DNA from: an uncultured bacterium
GTDB taxonomy: Bacteria > Planctomycetota > Phycisphaerae > Phycisphaerales > SM1A02
Direction of reading: 5' to 3'
NCBI GenBank assembly: GCA_903867275.1
Contig: CAIPQY010000409.1
Location: forward strand, 1-9,722
Length of the DNA stretch: 9,722 bases
Part shown: in pieces, positions 1 through 6,977 of the stretch
Layout of the letters: each line of letters opens with the position of its first letter
Numbering within the stretch: position 1 is the first letter of the stretch
Program-made: the position numbers and the translations under genes
The notes under the pieces: generated by a model
What the model saw: the letters and a program-made list of their open reading frames with translations, nothing else
Databases searched by the model: none
What the model was told of the DNA's origin: nothing

Positions 1-992
1 AGATCGTGCTCGGGCACCACATACAGGCGTTGCTTGCCCAAGCCCGCGGCAACGAACACCTGCGGCGCCTTGGCCGGATCGCCAGCAAGCCACCATGTGA
101 GTCCATACTGCGGGTTGGCCGGGCTGCGCTCGAAGCACTGCGCCAGCAGCTCGGGCTTCAGCAACTGCTTGCTGGTGCCGTCGGCCTGCACCACTGCGCC
201 CTTGTGCAGCACCCACTCGCCGAACTTGGTCCACTCCTGCGCGCTCACCGATGCGCCACCCGCAAGCTGCGGCTGATCCTTCTTGTCGCGACCAATGCGC
301 GCCACCTTCATGCCGATGGGGTCGAACAGATTGGCGGTGTACCACTCCCACAGCGTGTTCGGCTTCACGCCGCGCTCCTTGAGGCGACGCTCGAAGAACT
401 CGCCGAAGGCGTAGTAGTGGTTGCCGCCGTAGCGGAACTCCTTGCCGGGGTCGCGGATCGCGGGCGCCTCCACGCCCTGCTTGAAGTAGTCCTCGCGCGC
501 GGCAGCCAGCGCGCGCAATGCAGCGATGCCCCTCTTCTCGCCAGCGGCGGCGCGGATCATGTTGGCGCCGTCTTCGGTGTCGGGCTGCAGACCGCTTGAA
601 AGGTTCAGCAGCTGGCGCACGGTGATCTGGCTCTTGCGCGGATCGCTCTTCCATTCGGTCAGCGTGTCGCTCACCTTCTCGTCGAGGGTGATCAGGCCCT
701 GCTGCACGGCCAGCATGGCCGCAGCGCCCGTGAAACTTTTGGTGCCGCTTGCCAGCAGGTGCGGCCGCTGCGCATTCCAGCCCTGCGCGTAGTCCTCGAA
801 CAGCACCTTGCCACCCTGCATCACCAACAGCGCCTCGCCCTGATGCTGCTTGGAGTACTTGCCGGCCTGCTGGAAATGCTTCAGCGCGTCGGCGGATTCG
901 GTGGCGGCGGGCGGCTCGGTGGCGCCGGCGAGCGCCAGCGCCAGAAACGATCCGATCACGCAGATCAGTCCTCGAAGGTGTGGCTTCGGCAT
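1..992 (-). CDS. Secreted serine hydrolase, beta-lactamase (class C/PBP4) fold, 3' end cut by window
   Basis: The minus-strand frame from ATG at 992 reads 330 codons to the window edge without a stop, so the C-terminus is missing. The first ~24 residues are a Sec-type signal peptide (hydrophobic run about 9-22, likely cleaved after AGA), so the enzyme acts outside the cytoplasmic membrane. The catalytic SxxK motif is SGTK at 82-85 in the usual context, followed by 'VQQGLITLDEKVSD', 'ITVRQLLNLSSGL' and 'DPIGM', all typical of the beta-lactamase/esterase/D,D-peptidase superfamily. At the YxN position the protein has YGG (188-190), keeping the tyrosine but not the asparagine; a relaxed motif here is, as far as I recall, seen in some environmental serine hydrolases. 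Substrate cannot be told: ester, amide or peptidoglycan peptide are all possible. No Shine-Dalgarno precedes the ATG; an in-frame GTG lies two codons upstream. Confidence 0.88.
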   Translation of the reverse strand, partial: MPKPHLRGLICVIGSFLALALAGATEPPAATESADALKHFQQAGKYSKQHQGEALLVMQGGKVLFEDYAQGWNAQRPHLLASGTKSFTGAAAMLAVQQGLITLDEKVSDTLTEWKSDPRKSQITVRQLLNLSSGLQPDTEDGANMIRAAAGEKRGIAALRALAAAREDYFKQGVEAPAIRDPGKEFRYGGNHYYAFGEFFERRLKERGVKPNTLWEWYTANLFDPIGMKVARIGRDKKDQPQLAGGASVSAQEWTKFGEWVLHKGAVVQADGTSKQLLKPELLAQCFERSPANPQYGLTWWLAGDPAKAPQVFVAAGLGKQRLYVVPEHD

Positions 993-1016
993 GACCACCA
1001 AGGTTACGCTGTGCCC

Positions 1017-2489
1017 ATGGATTTCCCGATCCAGCCTCGCGTCTTCCGACTCGCCTCGACCATGCTGCTGTGCGTGGCAAGCCATGCGCTTGCACAGTCA
1101 CAGGTGGGCCCCGACGTGCAGCGCTCCGCAGTGATCGAGGACTACATGCTGCCCGATCACAGCGGCCTGAAGCCGCCGCAGTACTTCGAGCCATGGGACA
1201 GCATGAATGGATTCCGCCGCGCCGAATTCGGCGCCGACATTCTGCGCCCGCGCGTGTTCCTGCCGCTGTTCGATCCGCGGCCCATGGAGAGCCAGGTCGA
1301 TCTGTCGAAGCCCATCGATGTGCCGTTCGGCTTTGCGCCCACCAGTCCGATGTTTCCGGATCCGCTGGAGGTTCCCCTGCGGCCTTTGCGCGCGCTGGAG
1401 CACCTGCTGTACGAGCAGTGCAGCACCATGTCGAACATCTACTACTCGCTGGTGCTGCAGAGCGTGTCGCGCACGCAACCGGGTCAGGGCAATCTGGGTG
1501 GCATCGGTCGCCTGGACGTGAATCTGCTCACCATCCTGGCCAAGACGCCGGGGCTGGGCACCAGCGCCGTCCAGCTGCTGTTTCGTCAGGGCAACGTGAT
1601 CGGGCAACCTGGTGACTGGTCGCCCAGCCGAGCGAGCGGCACCTACTTCAACATGAACGCGCTCGATCAGGGAAACCTGAGCACGCTGAACATCCTCAGC
1701 TATCAGCAGGGTTTCGCCGACGATCGGCTGGTGTTCAGCGTGGGCAAGATGCACCCCAACCAGTACTTCATGCTGAACTTCTACGCCAACGACGAGTCGC
1801 GCCAGTTCATGAACGGCTCGTTCGACGGCAACAGCGTGTTCCAGCCCGCGCAGGGCACCTACTCGCCGGGCTTCGTGATGCAGTCGGTGCCCTTCGAGGA
1901 CATCTACGTGAACGCCGCGGTGTTCGACATCGCCGACTATCCGGGCAACTCGTTCCAGAACCTGAACGAGGGTCTTTATTGGGCCGGCGTGGAGGTGGGT
2001 TGGACTCCGAACTGGCTTGGGAGCTTCTCGCGCTACAACGTGACCTTCGGCACCACCAATGCGGGCAACCAGAGCTACGCGGGCTACGGCGACGTGACCG
2101 GCATCAAGCAGACCAACAGCATGGTGGGCTTCCTTGGGCAGCAGCAGATCGGCGACTGGCTTGGCGTGTTCGCGGAATACGGCCTTGGTCAGGACACGGC
2201 CGTGGTGGCCAGTCAGGAGTTCAGCGCCGGCCTGTCCATCGTGCGGCCGTTCGGCCGCGTGGATGACGACTTCGGCATCGCCTACGCGTGGACCAGGCCG
2301 AACAACGCCTACGGCAACATTCCCGCAGGCAGCGATCCGCCAAGCGCAAGCGTGATGGAAACCTTCTATCGCTGGCAGATCACCAACAGCATGCAGCTGA
2401 CGCCTGATCTGCAGCTGTCGTTCAATCCGGCCAGCGGCGACGGCAGCACCGTGGTGTCGCTGGCGCTTCGACTGAAGACGCAGTTCTGA
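1017..2489 (+). CDS. OprB-family carbohydrate porin
   Basis: This 490-aa protein starts with a signal peptide (basic residues at 8 and 11, hydrophobic stretch about 14-26, probable cleavage after ALA at 24-26). It ends in a beta-signal-like strand, LALRLKTQF, with terminal phenylalanine, as outer-membrane barrels do. The body is rich in aromatic and glycine residues in alternating strands. Segments such as 'DDRLVFSVGKMHPNQYF' (235-251), 'YPGNSFQNLNEGLYWAGVEV' (308-327) and 'GLSIVRPFGRVDDDFG' (405-420) match the OprB carbohydrate-selective porin pattern. The role would be passive uptake of sugars across the outer membrane. Residues ~30-130, before the OprB-like part, are proline-rich and of unclear function. 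The start at 1017 gives a complete signal peptide; M16 (1062) is an alternative that would leave a minimal one. No good ribosome binding site is seen. It diverges from the serine hydrolase and converges on the desaturase. Confidence 0.85.
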   Translation: MDFPIQPRVFRLASTMLLCVASHALAQSQVGPDVQRSAVIEDYMLPDHSGLKPPQYFEPWDSMNGFRRAEFGADILRPRVFLPLFDPRPMESQVDLSKPIDVPFGFAPTSPMFPDPLEVPLRPLRALEHLLYEQCSTMSNIYYSLVLQSVSRTQPGQGNLGGIGRLDVNLLTILAKTPGLGTSAVQLLFRQGNVIGQPGDWSPSRASGTYFNMNALDQGNLSTLNILSYQQGFADDRLVFSVGKMHPNQYFMLNFYANDESRQFMNGSFDGNSVFQPAQGTYSPGFVMQSVPFEDIYVNAAVFDIADYPGNSFQNLNEGLYWAGVEVGWTPNWLGSFSRYNVTFGTTNAGNQSYAGYGDVTGIKQTNSMVGFLGQQQIGDWLGVFAEYGLGQDTAVVASQEFSAGLSIVRPFGRVDDDFGIAYAWTRPNNAYGNIPAGSDPPSASVMETFYRWQITNSMQLTPDLQLSFNPASGDGSTVVSLALRLKTQF

Positions 2490-2498
2490 GCGGTTTGC

Positions 2499-3479
2499 TC
2501 AGTCGGCTTTCGCCGCGGCCGCCTTGGCATCGCGCTCGGCGTGACGCAGGTGTCGCGGACGGATCACGTTGGTGGCAAGCCCCAGCATCTCCAGCACGCG
2601 GATCTGCATGTAGGTCACGTCGATCTCCCACCAGCGATGCTGGTTGCTGGCGCTGGCCGGGTCGTGGTGATGGTTGTTGTGCCAGCCCTCGCCCACGGTC
2701 AGGATGGCCACCAGCCAGTTGTTGCGGCTGTGGTCGTCGGTGGCGTAGTTGCTGTAGCCGAACAGGTGCGTGAGCGAATTCACGCTCCAGGTGATGTGCC
2801 ACACCGCGATGGTGCGCACGATCACGCCCCACACCAGCAGGCTGGTGCCGAACTGCACGCCCATCATGGCGCCGCCCTGCCACCATCCGATGGCCAGGCC
2901 CACCAGGAAGTACAGCACCGCGTGCGCCAGGTAGATCCACGCCCAGATCGGCCGCTTCTCGAGCGCCAGATAGAACGGGTCCTCCAGCACGTCGCGCGCG
3001 TACTTGCGATACATGTCCAGACTGCTGGTGGCGCGATTGCGCACCATCAGCCAGCCCATGTGCGCCCAGAGAAACTTCACCATGGGCGTGTGCGGATCGT
3101 CCTGCTCGTCGGAATGGTTGTGGTGGAAGCGGTGCGTGGCCACCCACTTGCCCGGTGCGTCCTGCAGGCAGCACAGCGCCATCACCACGAAGGCGTGCTC
3201 GAGCCACTTGGGCACCTTGGCGCTGTGATGCGTGAGAAGGCGGTGGTAGCACAGGTTGATGCTCTGGCCGAACACGTGCACACCCACGATCATGGCGATG
3301 ACGCCGGTCCATGAGAACACCCACGGCAGCACCGCCGCCAGCGCGAACACGTGCATGAGACCGATGGTGATTGCGTACGGCCACACGATCTGGCCTCGCA
3401 TCACGGTGTCCGGCACCATCAGGGCATGGCGGTCGAACGCGGGAACGGCGTCGTCACCGACGCCAATGGATGACTGCAT
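2499..3479 (-). CDS. Membrane fatty acid desaturase (acyl-CoA delta-9 type)
   Basis: A 326-aa integral membrane di-iron desaturase. All three histidine boxes are present: HRLLTHH (79-85), HRFHHNHSD (116-124) and HNNHHHD (267-273, within GEGWHNNHHHD), plus the NSLTHLFG segment (234-241) seen in stearoyl-CoA-type desaturases. Hydrophobic pairs at about 35-75 and 180-228 give the expected four-helix layout. It would insert a cis double bond into a saturated acyl chain, probably near C9, using O2 and an electron donor, and so adjust membrane fluidity. The C-terminus is a short Ala/Lys/Arg tail. An upstream TTG at 3515 would extend the frame by 12 residues, but ATG at 3479 has AGGA 6 nt upstream and is preferred. 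The gene lies 135 bp downstream of the SYLF lipoprotein on the same strand and converges on the porin. The exact double-bond position cannot be read from sequence. Confidence 0.93.
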   Translation of the reverse strand: MQSSIGVGDDAVPAFDRHALMVPDTVMRGQIVWPYAITIGLMHVFALAAVLPWVFSWTGVIAMIVGVHVFGQSINLCYHRLLTHHSAKVPKWLEHAFVVMALCCLQDAPGKWVATHRFHHNHSDEQDDPHTPMVKFLWAHMGWLMVRNRATSSLDMYRKYARDVLEDPFYLALEKRPIWAWIYLAHAVLYFLVGLAIGWWQGGAMMGVQFGTSLLVWGVIVRTIAVWHITWSVNSLTHLFGYSNYATDDHSRNNWLVAILTVGEGWHNNHHHDPASASNQHRWWEIDVTYMQIRVLEMLGLATNVIRPRHLRHAERDAKAAAAKAD

Positions 3480-3485
3480 GAAGGG

Positions 3486-3489
3486 TCCT
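3486..3489 (-). promoter_or_regulatory. Ribosome binding site deciding the desaturase start
   Basis: AGGA on the minus strand, 6 nt before the ATG at 3479. Most genes in this window lack a recognisable Shine-Dalgarno, so this match favours ATG 3479 over the in-frame TTG at 3515. Confidence 0.6.
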
Positions 3490-3570
3490 GCGAGAGGTAT
3501 CCGAACGCGACGCAACGCCTGCCGGCATGCATGCGATCAGAGAGGCCATCCGCTCTCGCACACCATGTGC

Positions 3571-3596
3571 GGCCGCGGCCCATTGCGGGCCCGGCC
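3571..3596 (-). terminator. GC-rich hairpin after the SYLF gene, possible terminator or mRNA 3' structure
   Basis: An 11-nt arm at 3571-3581 and a 10-nt arm at 3587-3596 pair over ten G:C pairs with one bulged C and a 5-nt loop. On the minus strand the hairpin begins about 18 nt after the SYLF stop codon. No T-run follows on either strand, so it is not a canonical intrinsic terminator; it could stabilise the SYLF mRNA end or separate it from the desaturase. The rest of the 135 bp gap (3480-3614) shows no convincing promoter. It contains a 10-bp palindrome GCATGCATGC at 3525-3534. Confidence 0.35.
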
Positions 3597-3614
3597 GGCT
3601 TCCAACACCGAGGA

Positions 3615-4187
3615 TCACTTGGGATCTTCGTTTTCCTTGCCCAACGCCCGGTACCGGAAGTTTTCCATGCCGATCATGCCGCCGGCCATCAGGCCCTTTT
3701 CGGCACCCACATACAGGGCCAGACCGTTCTGGAACGGCGCGGTGCCATTGGCGGCGGAGTCGCCTGCCACGGCCATGCCCTGCACGCTGCCCGTGAGCAG
3801 TCCCTTCTGGAACTGCGTCAGCACATCGGCGTTGGCGAACACGATCAGGATCTTCTTGCCCTGTCCGCCAAGCTGCAGGCCCACGTTGAAGTTGTTCACC
3901 GCGGCCCAGCCCAGCTGCTCGCCCCTGGCGTTGAACACCGCGCCGCGACCGAAGCTGCCGCCGGTGAAGATGATGCCCCACTGGCCCGCGCCCGGGAACA
4001 CCGCGTAGCCCGCGGAGTTCTTGATCTGATCCTTCAGGCCCGGCACATTGCTCTCGAAGTGCTTCAGTCCCTCGCGCGCTTCCACCACGAAGCTTTCGCG
4101 GTCATCGGCCTTGGGGGCCACGTTGCAGCTCACCACGCTGACCAGTGGCAGGGCAAGGACGAACATCAGGCAGAGCGCGCGAATCAT
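3615..4187 (-). CDS. SYLF-domain (Ysc84/DUF500) lipoprotein
   Basis: A 190-aa protein with a lipoprotein signal peptide: hydrophobic residues 4-20 and a lipobox VVSC with the lipidated cysteine at 21. The +2 residue is Asn, so sorting to the outer membrane is plausible. Residues ~30-185 form a complete SYLF/Ysc84 domain: 'IKNSAGYAVFPGAGQWG', 'GGSFGRGAVF', 'NFNVGLQLGGQGKKILIVFAN' and a C-terminal 'GLALYVGAEKGLMAGG' segment. In eukaryotes this domain binds phosphoinositides and other lipids; in bacteria its role is poorly defined, mostly periplasmic or envelope-associated. Translation is supported by GGAG 7 nt before the ATG. It lies 54 bp downstream of the GlmL-like gene and 135 bp upstream of the desaturase. 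That order hints at a lipid or envelope role, but this is inference only. Confidence 0.92.
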   Translation of the reverse strand: MIRALCLMFVLALPLVSVVSCNVAPKADDRESFVVEAREGLKHFESNVPGLKDQIKNSAGYAVFPGAGQWGIIFTGGSFGRGAVFNARGEQLGWAAVNNFNVGLQLGGQGKKILIVFANADVLTQFQKGLLTGSVQGMAVAGDSAANGTAPFQNGLALYVGAEKGLMAGGMIGMENFRYRALGKENEDPK

Positions 4188-4194
4188 TGGAAAT

Positions 4195-4198
4195 CTCC
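4195..4198 (-). promoter_or_regulatory. Ribosome binding site of the SYLF gene
   Basis: GGAG on the minus strand with 7 nt to the ATG at 4187. It is one of only two clear Shine-Dalgarno sequences in the window. Confidence 0.6.
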
Positions 4199-4222
4199 GA
4201 ACGGGGCTGGAAATCAGAACGC

Positions 4223-4228
4223 TGTCAA
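4223..4228 (-). promoter_or_regulatory. Candidate -35 box upstream of the SYLF gene
   Basis: A perfect TTGACA on the minus strand lies in the 54 bp gap between the GlmL-like stop codon and the SYLF start. The hexamer expected 16-18 bp downstream is C/G-rich and does not resemble TATAAT, so a sigma-70-type promoter is only possible. If real, it would let the SYLF gene, and perhaps the desaturase, be expressed apart from the upstream trio. Confidence 0.2.
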
Positions 4229-4241
4229 AGGGTAGCCGCGA

Positions 4242-6116
4242 TCACGCAAACACGCCCACGGCGGCGTTCCATGCCTGCAGGCAGGCGCGACGGTCGGCCA
4301 CGGCCTCTGGAAGCTTCAGCGGACGACCTCGAGCATCAAGGAGCAGGCCCACCGGACCCCCCCGTACGGTGGGAGAAACGGGCTTGCCGGGCCCCTCGCC
4401 CAGATCGATGCCGCGTTCGGGCTTCACATCCACGCGCGCCGTGCAACCGGCCGCAAGCGGCACGCGCACGATGTCGCCCGCGTTCACCGTGCCGGATGCC
4501 GCCTTCGCGTCACCCGTTTCGGGCGTCATGCTCCATGTGAAACACGGCTTGCCGCGCTTGCCTTCGCCCTTGGCGCTGACCGCCGTGCCCAGCACCACCA
4601 GGCAATCCTTCTCGAACACCTCCATGGCGGCCTGCGGATGCACGCTGGCCAGCACACCCAGGTGCGGCATCATGAAGATGCTGTCCTTGGCGAGTTCAGT
4701 GAAGCCTTCGGGCTCGAAGCTGTCGAGCAGCATCATGGCCGTCTGCTCCAGGCGCGGCGCGTGACTGAGCACGCCACCCGACGCCACCAGCAGGTCCATG
4801 CGCATGCGGTCCACCAGGCTGGCGCCCGCCTCCTGCTGACGGAACGCGTCACCCACCGTGCGCTGCTGCTGCACGCCCTTCAGGCTGGTGGCGAAGGCGC
4901 GATGCTGCTCGAACGCCAGTCGCAATGCCTCGCGCGCCACCGCCTGCTCGAACACCAGCGCCTCGTGCGTCTGCGGAATGGTGGTCGGACGGATCATCTT
5001 GTTCTTCACGCGATTGCGAAGCTCGCGCTCGTCCATGTCCAGGTGCACCCAGCGCAGCACGTTGGCCATGCCCGCCTCGGCGCAGACATTGCTGATGCTG
5101 TAGCTCATGCCCAGGTTGGCGCTGACGGTTCGGTTGAACACGCCGCCGTACACGCTGAACACGTCGGTGGTGGCGCCGCCGATGTCCACGCACACCGCGT
5201 TGATGCCGCGTCGGCGCGCGATCTCCTGCAGGATGTCACCCACCGCACCGGGCGTTGGCATGATGGGCGCGTTGGCCCACGCGATCAGCCGGTCGTAGCC
5301 GGGTGCGTGCGCCATGACGTGCTCCAGGAACACGTCGTGGATGCGTTCGCGCGCGGGGCCCAGGTTCTCGCGCTCCAGCGTTGGGCGCAGGTTGTCCACC
5401 ACGCTCAGGTCGAAGCCGGGTCCGCCGAACACGCGGCGCACCGCGTCGGCCGCCTCCTTGTTGCCGGCGTAGATCACGGGCAGCTGGTACTCGCCACCGA
5501 ATCGCGGGCGCGGCTTCGCGGGCGCGATCAGTTCGGCGATCTCCACCACCTTGCGCTGGTCGCCACCGTCGGTGCCGCCGCTCACCAGCACCATGTCGGG
5601 GCGCAGTTCGCGAATGCGCTGAATCTGCTCGTGCGGCTTGCGGCGGTCGTTGCCCGCGATGGTGTCCATCACGATGGCACCCGCGCCCAGGGCCGCGCGC
5701 TTGGCGCTTTCCGCGGTCATCTCGCGCACCACACCCGCCACCATCATCTGCAGGCCGCCGCCGGCGCTGCTGGTGCTCACATAGGCATCGCAGCCGTTCG
5801 GATCATCGGGGCTCGTGCGGCGGATGATGGTGCCGTCGGGGTTCACCAGCTTGCGACCGCTGAGTTCCTGCAGTTCGGTGACGGAGTTGGTCACCCCCAG
5901 CGTGACATCGGCAAGCGGCTCCTCCACGGTGGTAGGTGCCTCGCCGCGGTGCGTCTGGCGAAACACGCCGTCGCGCTTCTCGATCAGGATGGCCTTGGTG
6001 GTGGTGCTGCCACAGTCGGTGGCCACCACGATCTCGATGCGGGCGGGGTCGACGGGCGTACTGGCTTCGCTCACGGTGCAAGAATACGAGTTGGCGCGCA
6101 CATTCGCGTGGTTCAT
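4242..6116 (-). CDS. glmL: GlmL/MutL-family ASKHA ATPase (glutamate mutase L-like)
   Basis: This 624-aa protein belongs to the GlmL (MutL) branch of the ASKHA fold, unrelated to the DNA mismatch-repair MutL. Visible motifs in order are phosphate-1 DCGSTTTK (34-41), VSGGTDGGD (178-186), phosphate-2 DIGGATTDV (311-319), an adenosine-type ASGGVLSHAP (445-454) and a C-terminal LLLDARGRPL (591-600). In Clostridium, glmL lies between the two subunit genes of B12-dependent glutamate mutase and is thought to be a reactivating chaperone; the symbol here is a family label. No mutase subunit gene is in the window, so its client is unknown. The ATG at 6116 overlaps the preceding stop as ATGA, which supports this start although residues 1-25 precede conserved sequence; GTG at codon 15 is an alternative. 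A G7 run in the coding strand (4357-4363) does not break the frame. Confidence 0.9.
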   Translation of the reverse strand: MNHANVRANSYSCTVSEASTPVDPARIEIVVATDCGSTTTKAILIEKRDGVFRQTHRGEAPTTVEEPLADVTLGVTNSVTELQELSGRKLVNPDGTIIRRTSPDDPNGCDAYVSTSSAGGGLQMMVAGVVREMTAESAKRAALGAGAIVMDTIAGNDRRKPHEQIQRIRELRPDMVLVSGGTDGGDQRKVVEIAELIAPAKPRPRFGGEYQLPVIYAGNKEAADAVRRVFGGPGFDLSVVDNLRPTLERENLGPARERIHDVFLEHVMAHAPGYDRLIAWANAPIMPTPGAVGDILQEIARRRGINAVCVDIGGATTDVFSVYGGVFNRTVSANLGMSYSISNVCAEAGMANVLRWVHLDMDERELRNRVKNKMIRPTTIPQTHEALVFEQAVAREALRLAFEQHRAFATSLKGVQQQRTVGDAFRQQEAGASLVDRMRMDLLVASGGVLSHAPRLEQTAMMLLDSFEPEGFTELAKDSIFMMPHLGVLASVHPQAAMEVFEKDCLVVLGTAVSAKGEGKRGKPCFTWSMTPETGDAKAASGTVNAGDIVRVPLAAGCTARVDVKPERGIDLGEGPGKPVSPTVRGGPVGLLLDARGRPLKLPEAVADRRACLQAWNAAVGVFA

Positions 6117-6484
6117 GCGCGATCCGGCGCGCGTTCCGACGCCTTGCGTTGCAACGCGTCCAGCCTGTCCAGCATCCACGGGATGGCGCCGCGTCGCTGC
6201 ATGTAGCGGGCCAGGCGCTCCCATGTGTCGGCGTCCATCAGCACACCAACGAACGGCGTGAGCGCATGCATGCCCTGCCCCGTCACCGCGCCAAGCGGGC
6301 GCCAACTTTCAAGGAACAGCGATGCAGGCCCCGCCATCTCGCGCGCCACGATGCGTCGCAGCACGCCGTCGATCAGTTCGCGTTCGTGCGCATCGGGCTC
6401 CACGGGGCCATCGGGTTCCACCGCAAAGGCGTGACGCAGGCGATCGCGCCAACCCGCCTTCTTCGACGATTCAGGTTCAGCCAT
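6113..6484 (-). CDS. Conserved-looking small protein of unknown function, coupled to the GlmL-like gene
   Basis: A 123-aa protein that I cannot assign to a named family. The N-terminus (1-35) is charged and probably flexible. Residues ~35-50 look helical. The core 'PASLFLESWRPLGAVTGQGMHALTPFVGVL' region (53-82) is moderately hydrophobic, too polar for a confident transmembrane helix, and could be a membrane-associated or buried helix-turn-helix. It is followed by an amphipathic helix (about 85-115) with many Arg, Asp and Leu. The ATG at 6484 lies inside the end of the upstream gene (8 bp overlap), and its stop overlaps the GlmL-like start as ATGA, so it is very likely translated with both. 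That tight placement suggests it works with the ATPase or the upstream membrane protein. Confidence 0.78.
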   Translation of the reverse strand: MAEPESSKKAGWRDRLRHAFAVEPDGPVEPDAHERELIDGVLRRIVAREMAGPASLFLESWRPLGAVTGQGMHALTPFVGVLMDADTWERLARYMQRRGAIPWMLDRLDALQRKASERAPDRA

Positions 6485-6977
6485 GACGGCGAAGGAACGC
6501 GTCCACGGCCTGACGGCGCGACTCGGCGGCCACCGGGTCGCTTCCAAGCAGGATGGTGAAGCCGCGCATGCCGTCGGTGCGCGCAACGGCGCGACCAGAC
6601 ACTTCGCGTGACACGCGCAGGAATCCCTGCTCGTGCTTCCAGATCACGCCCTGCACATCGGTCCACGCCACGCGACGCACACGCAGCGGCTCGTGCACCG
6701 TGATGCCGTCGTTGTTCAACACATGATCGGTCGGCAGCAGGTAGCGCTGCACCGACACAGCCAGTGCCAGGCCAGCCACACCGCCCAGCGCCGCATCGTG
6801 CAGTGCCACGCCGGCCATCGCGCCAAAGGCGGTCATGCCTGCGAGCAGCGCAACCGTTCGCATGGGGCGCTCCTTGGCGGGCCACACCGTCCAGGCAAAG
6901 GCCTGCTCGGGGGTTGGCCGGTCCGTCGTGGCGACGGGACCTTGCCGAATGAATTCCACGGGCGCCAGCGTGGTCAT
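6477..6977 (-). CDS. Two-TM membrane protein with a possible PH-like C-terminal domain
   Basis: A 166-aa protein, first gene of the minus-strand block. Residues 1-38 are polar, then two hydrophobic segments at about 39-59 and 62-80 form a helical hairpin with a short 'HDAA' turn. Residues 81-166 are soluble, with alternating beta-like stretches: 'HVLNNDGITVHEP', 'RVRRVAWTDVQGVIWKHEQGFLRVSRE' and 'GFTILLGSDP', ending in a helix 'AAESRRQAVDAFLRRH'. The pattern of a TM hairpin, a strand naming the 'new' residue conformation, the 'WTDVQGV' element and a C-terminal helix resembles bacterial PH-like (bPH/YdbT-type) membrane proteins. This is a resemblance by eye, not a proven assignment. The function is unknown; such domains usually sit on the cytoplasmic face. 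No Shine-Dalgarno is seen at ATG 6977. Confidence 0.8.
   Translation of the reverse strand: MTTLAPVEFIRQGPVATTDRPTPEQAFAWTVWPAKERPMRTVALLAGMTAFGAMAGVALHDAALGGVAGLALAVSVQRYLLPTDHVLNNDGITVHEPLRVRRVAWTDVQGVIWKHEQGFLRVSREVSGRAVARTDGMRGFTILLGSDPVAAESRRQAVDAFLRRHG

Noticed and set aside
2541..3314. A 257-codon plus-strand open frame antisense to the desaturase
   Set aside because: Its His/Val-rich translation is the complement of the desaturase coding sequence; no start signal or motif of its own.
3525..3534. 10-bp palindrome GCATGCATGC in the SYLF-desaturase gap, possible operator
   Set aside because: It is a simple alternating sequence that occurs by chance in high-GC DNA, with no second copy or nearby promoter to support a binding site.
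4357..4363. A C7 homopolymer inside the GlmL-like gene, suspected frameshift or slippage site
   Set aside because: The reading frame continues across it into the family-like C-terminal segment ending near LLLDARGRPL, so there is no sign of a shift.
4638..6206. A 522-codon plus-strand open frame antisense to the GlmL-like gene
   Set aside because: Composition is His/Ala/Val-rich with no family features, and it mirrors a gene with all ASKHA motifs intact.
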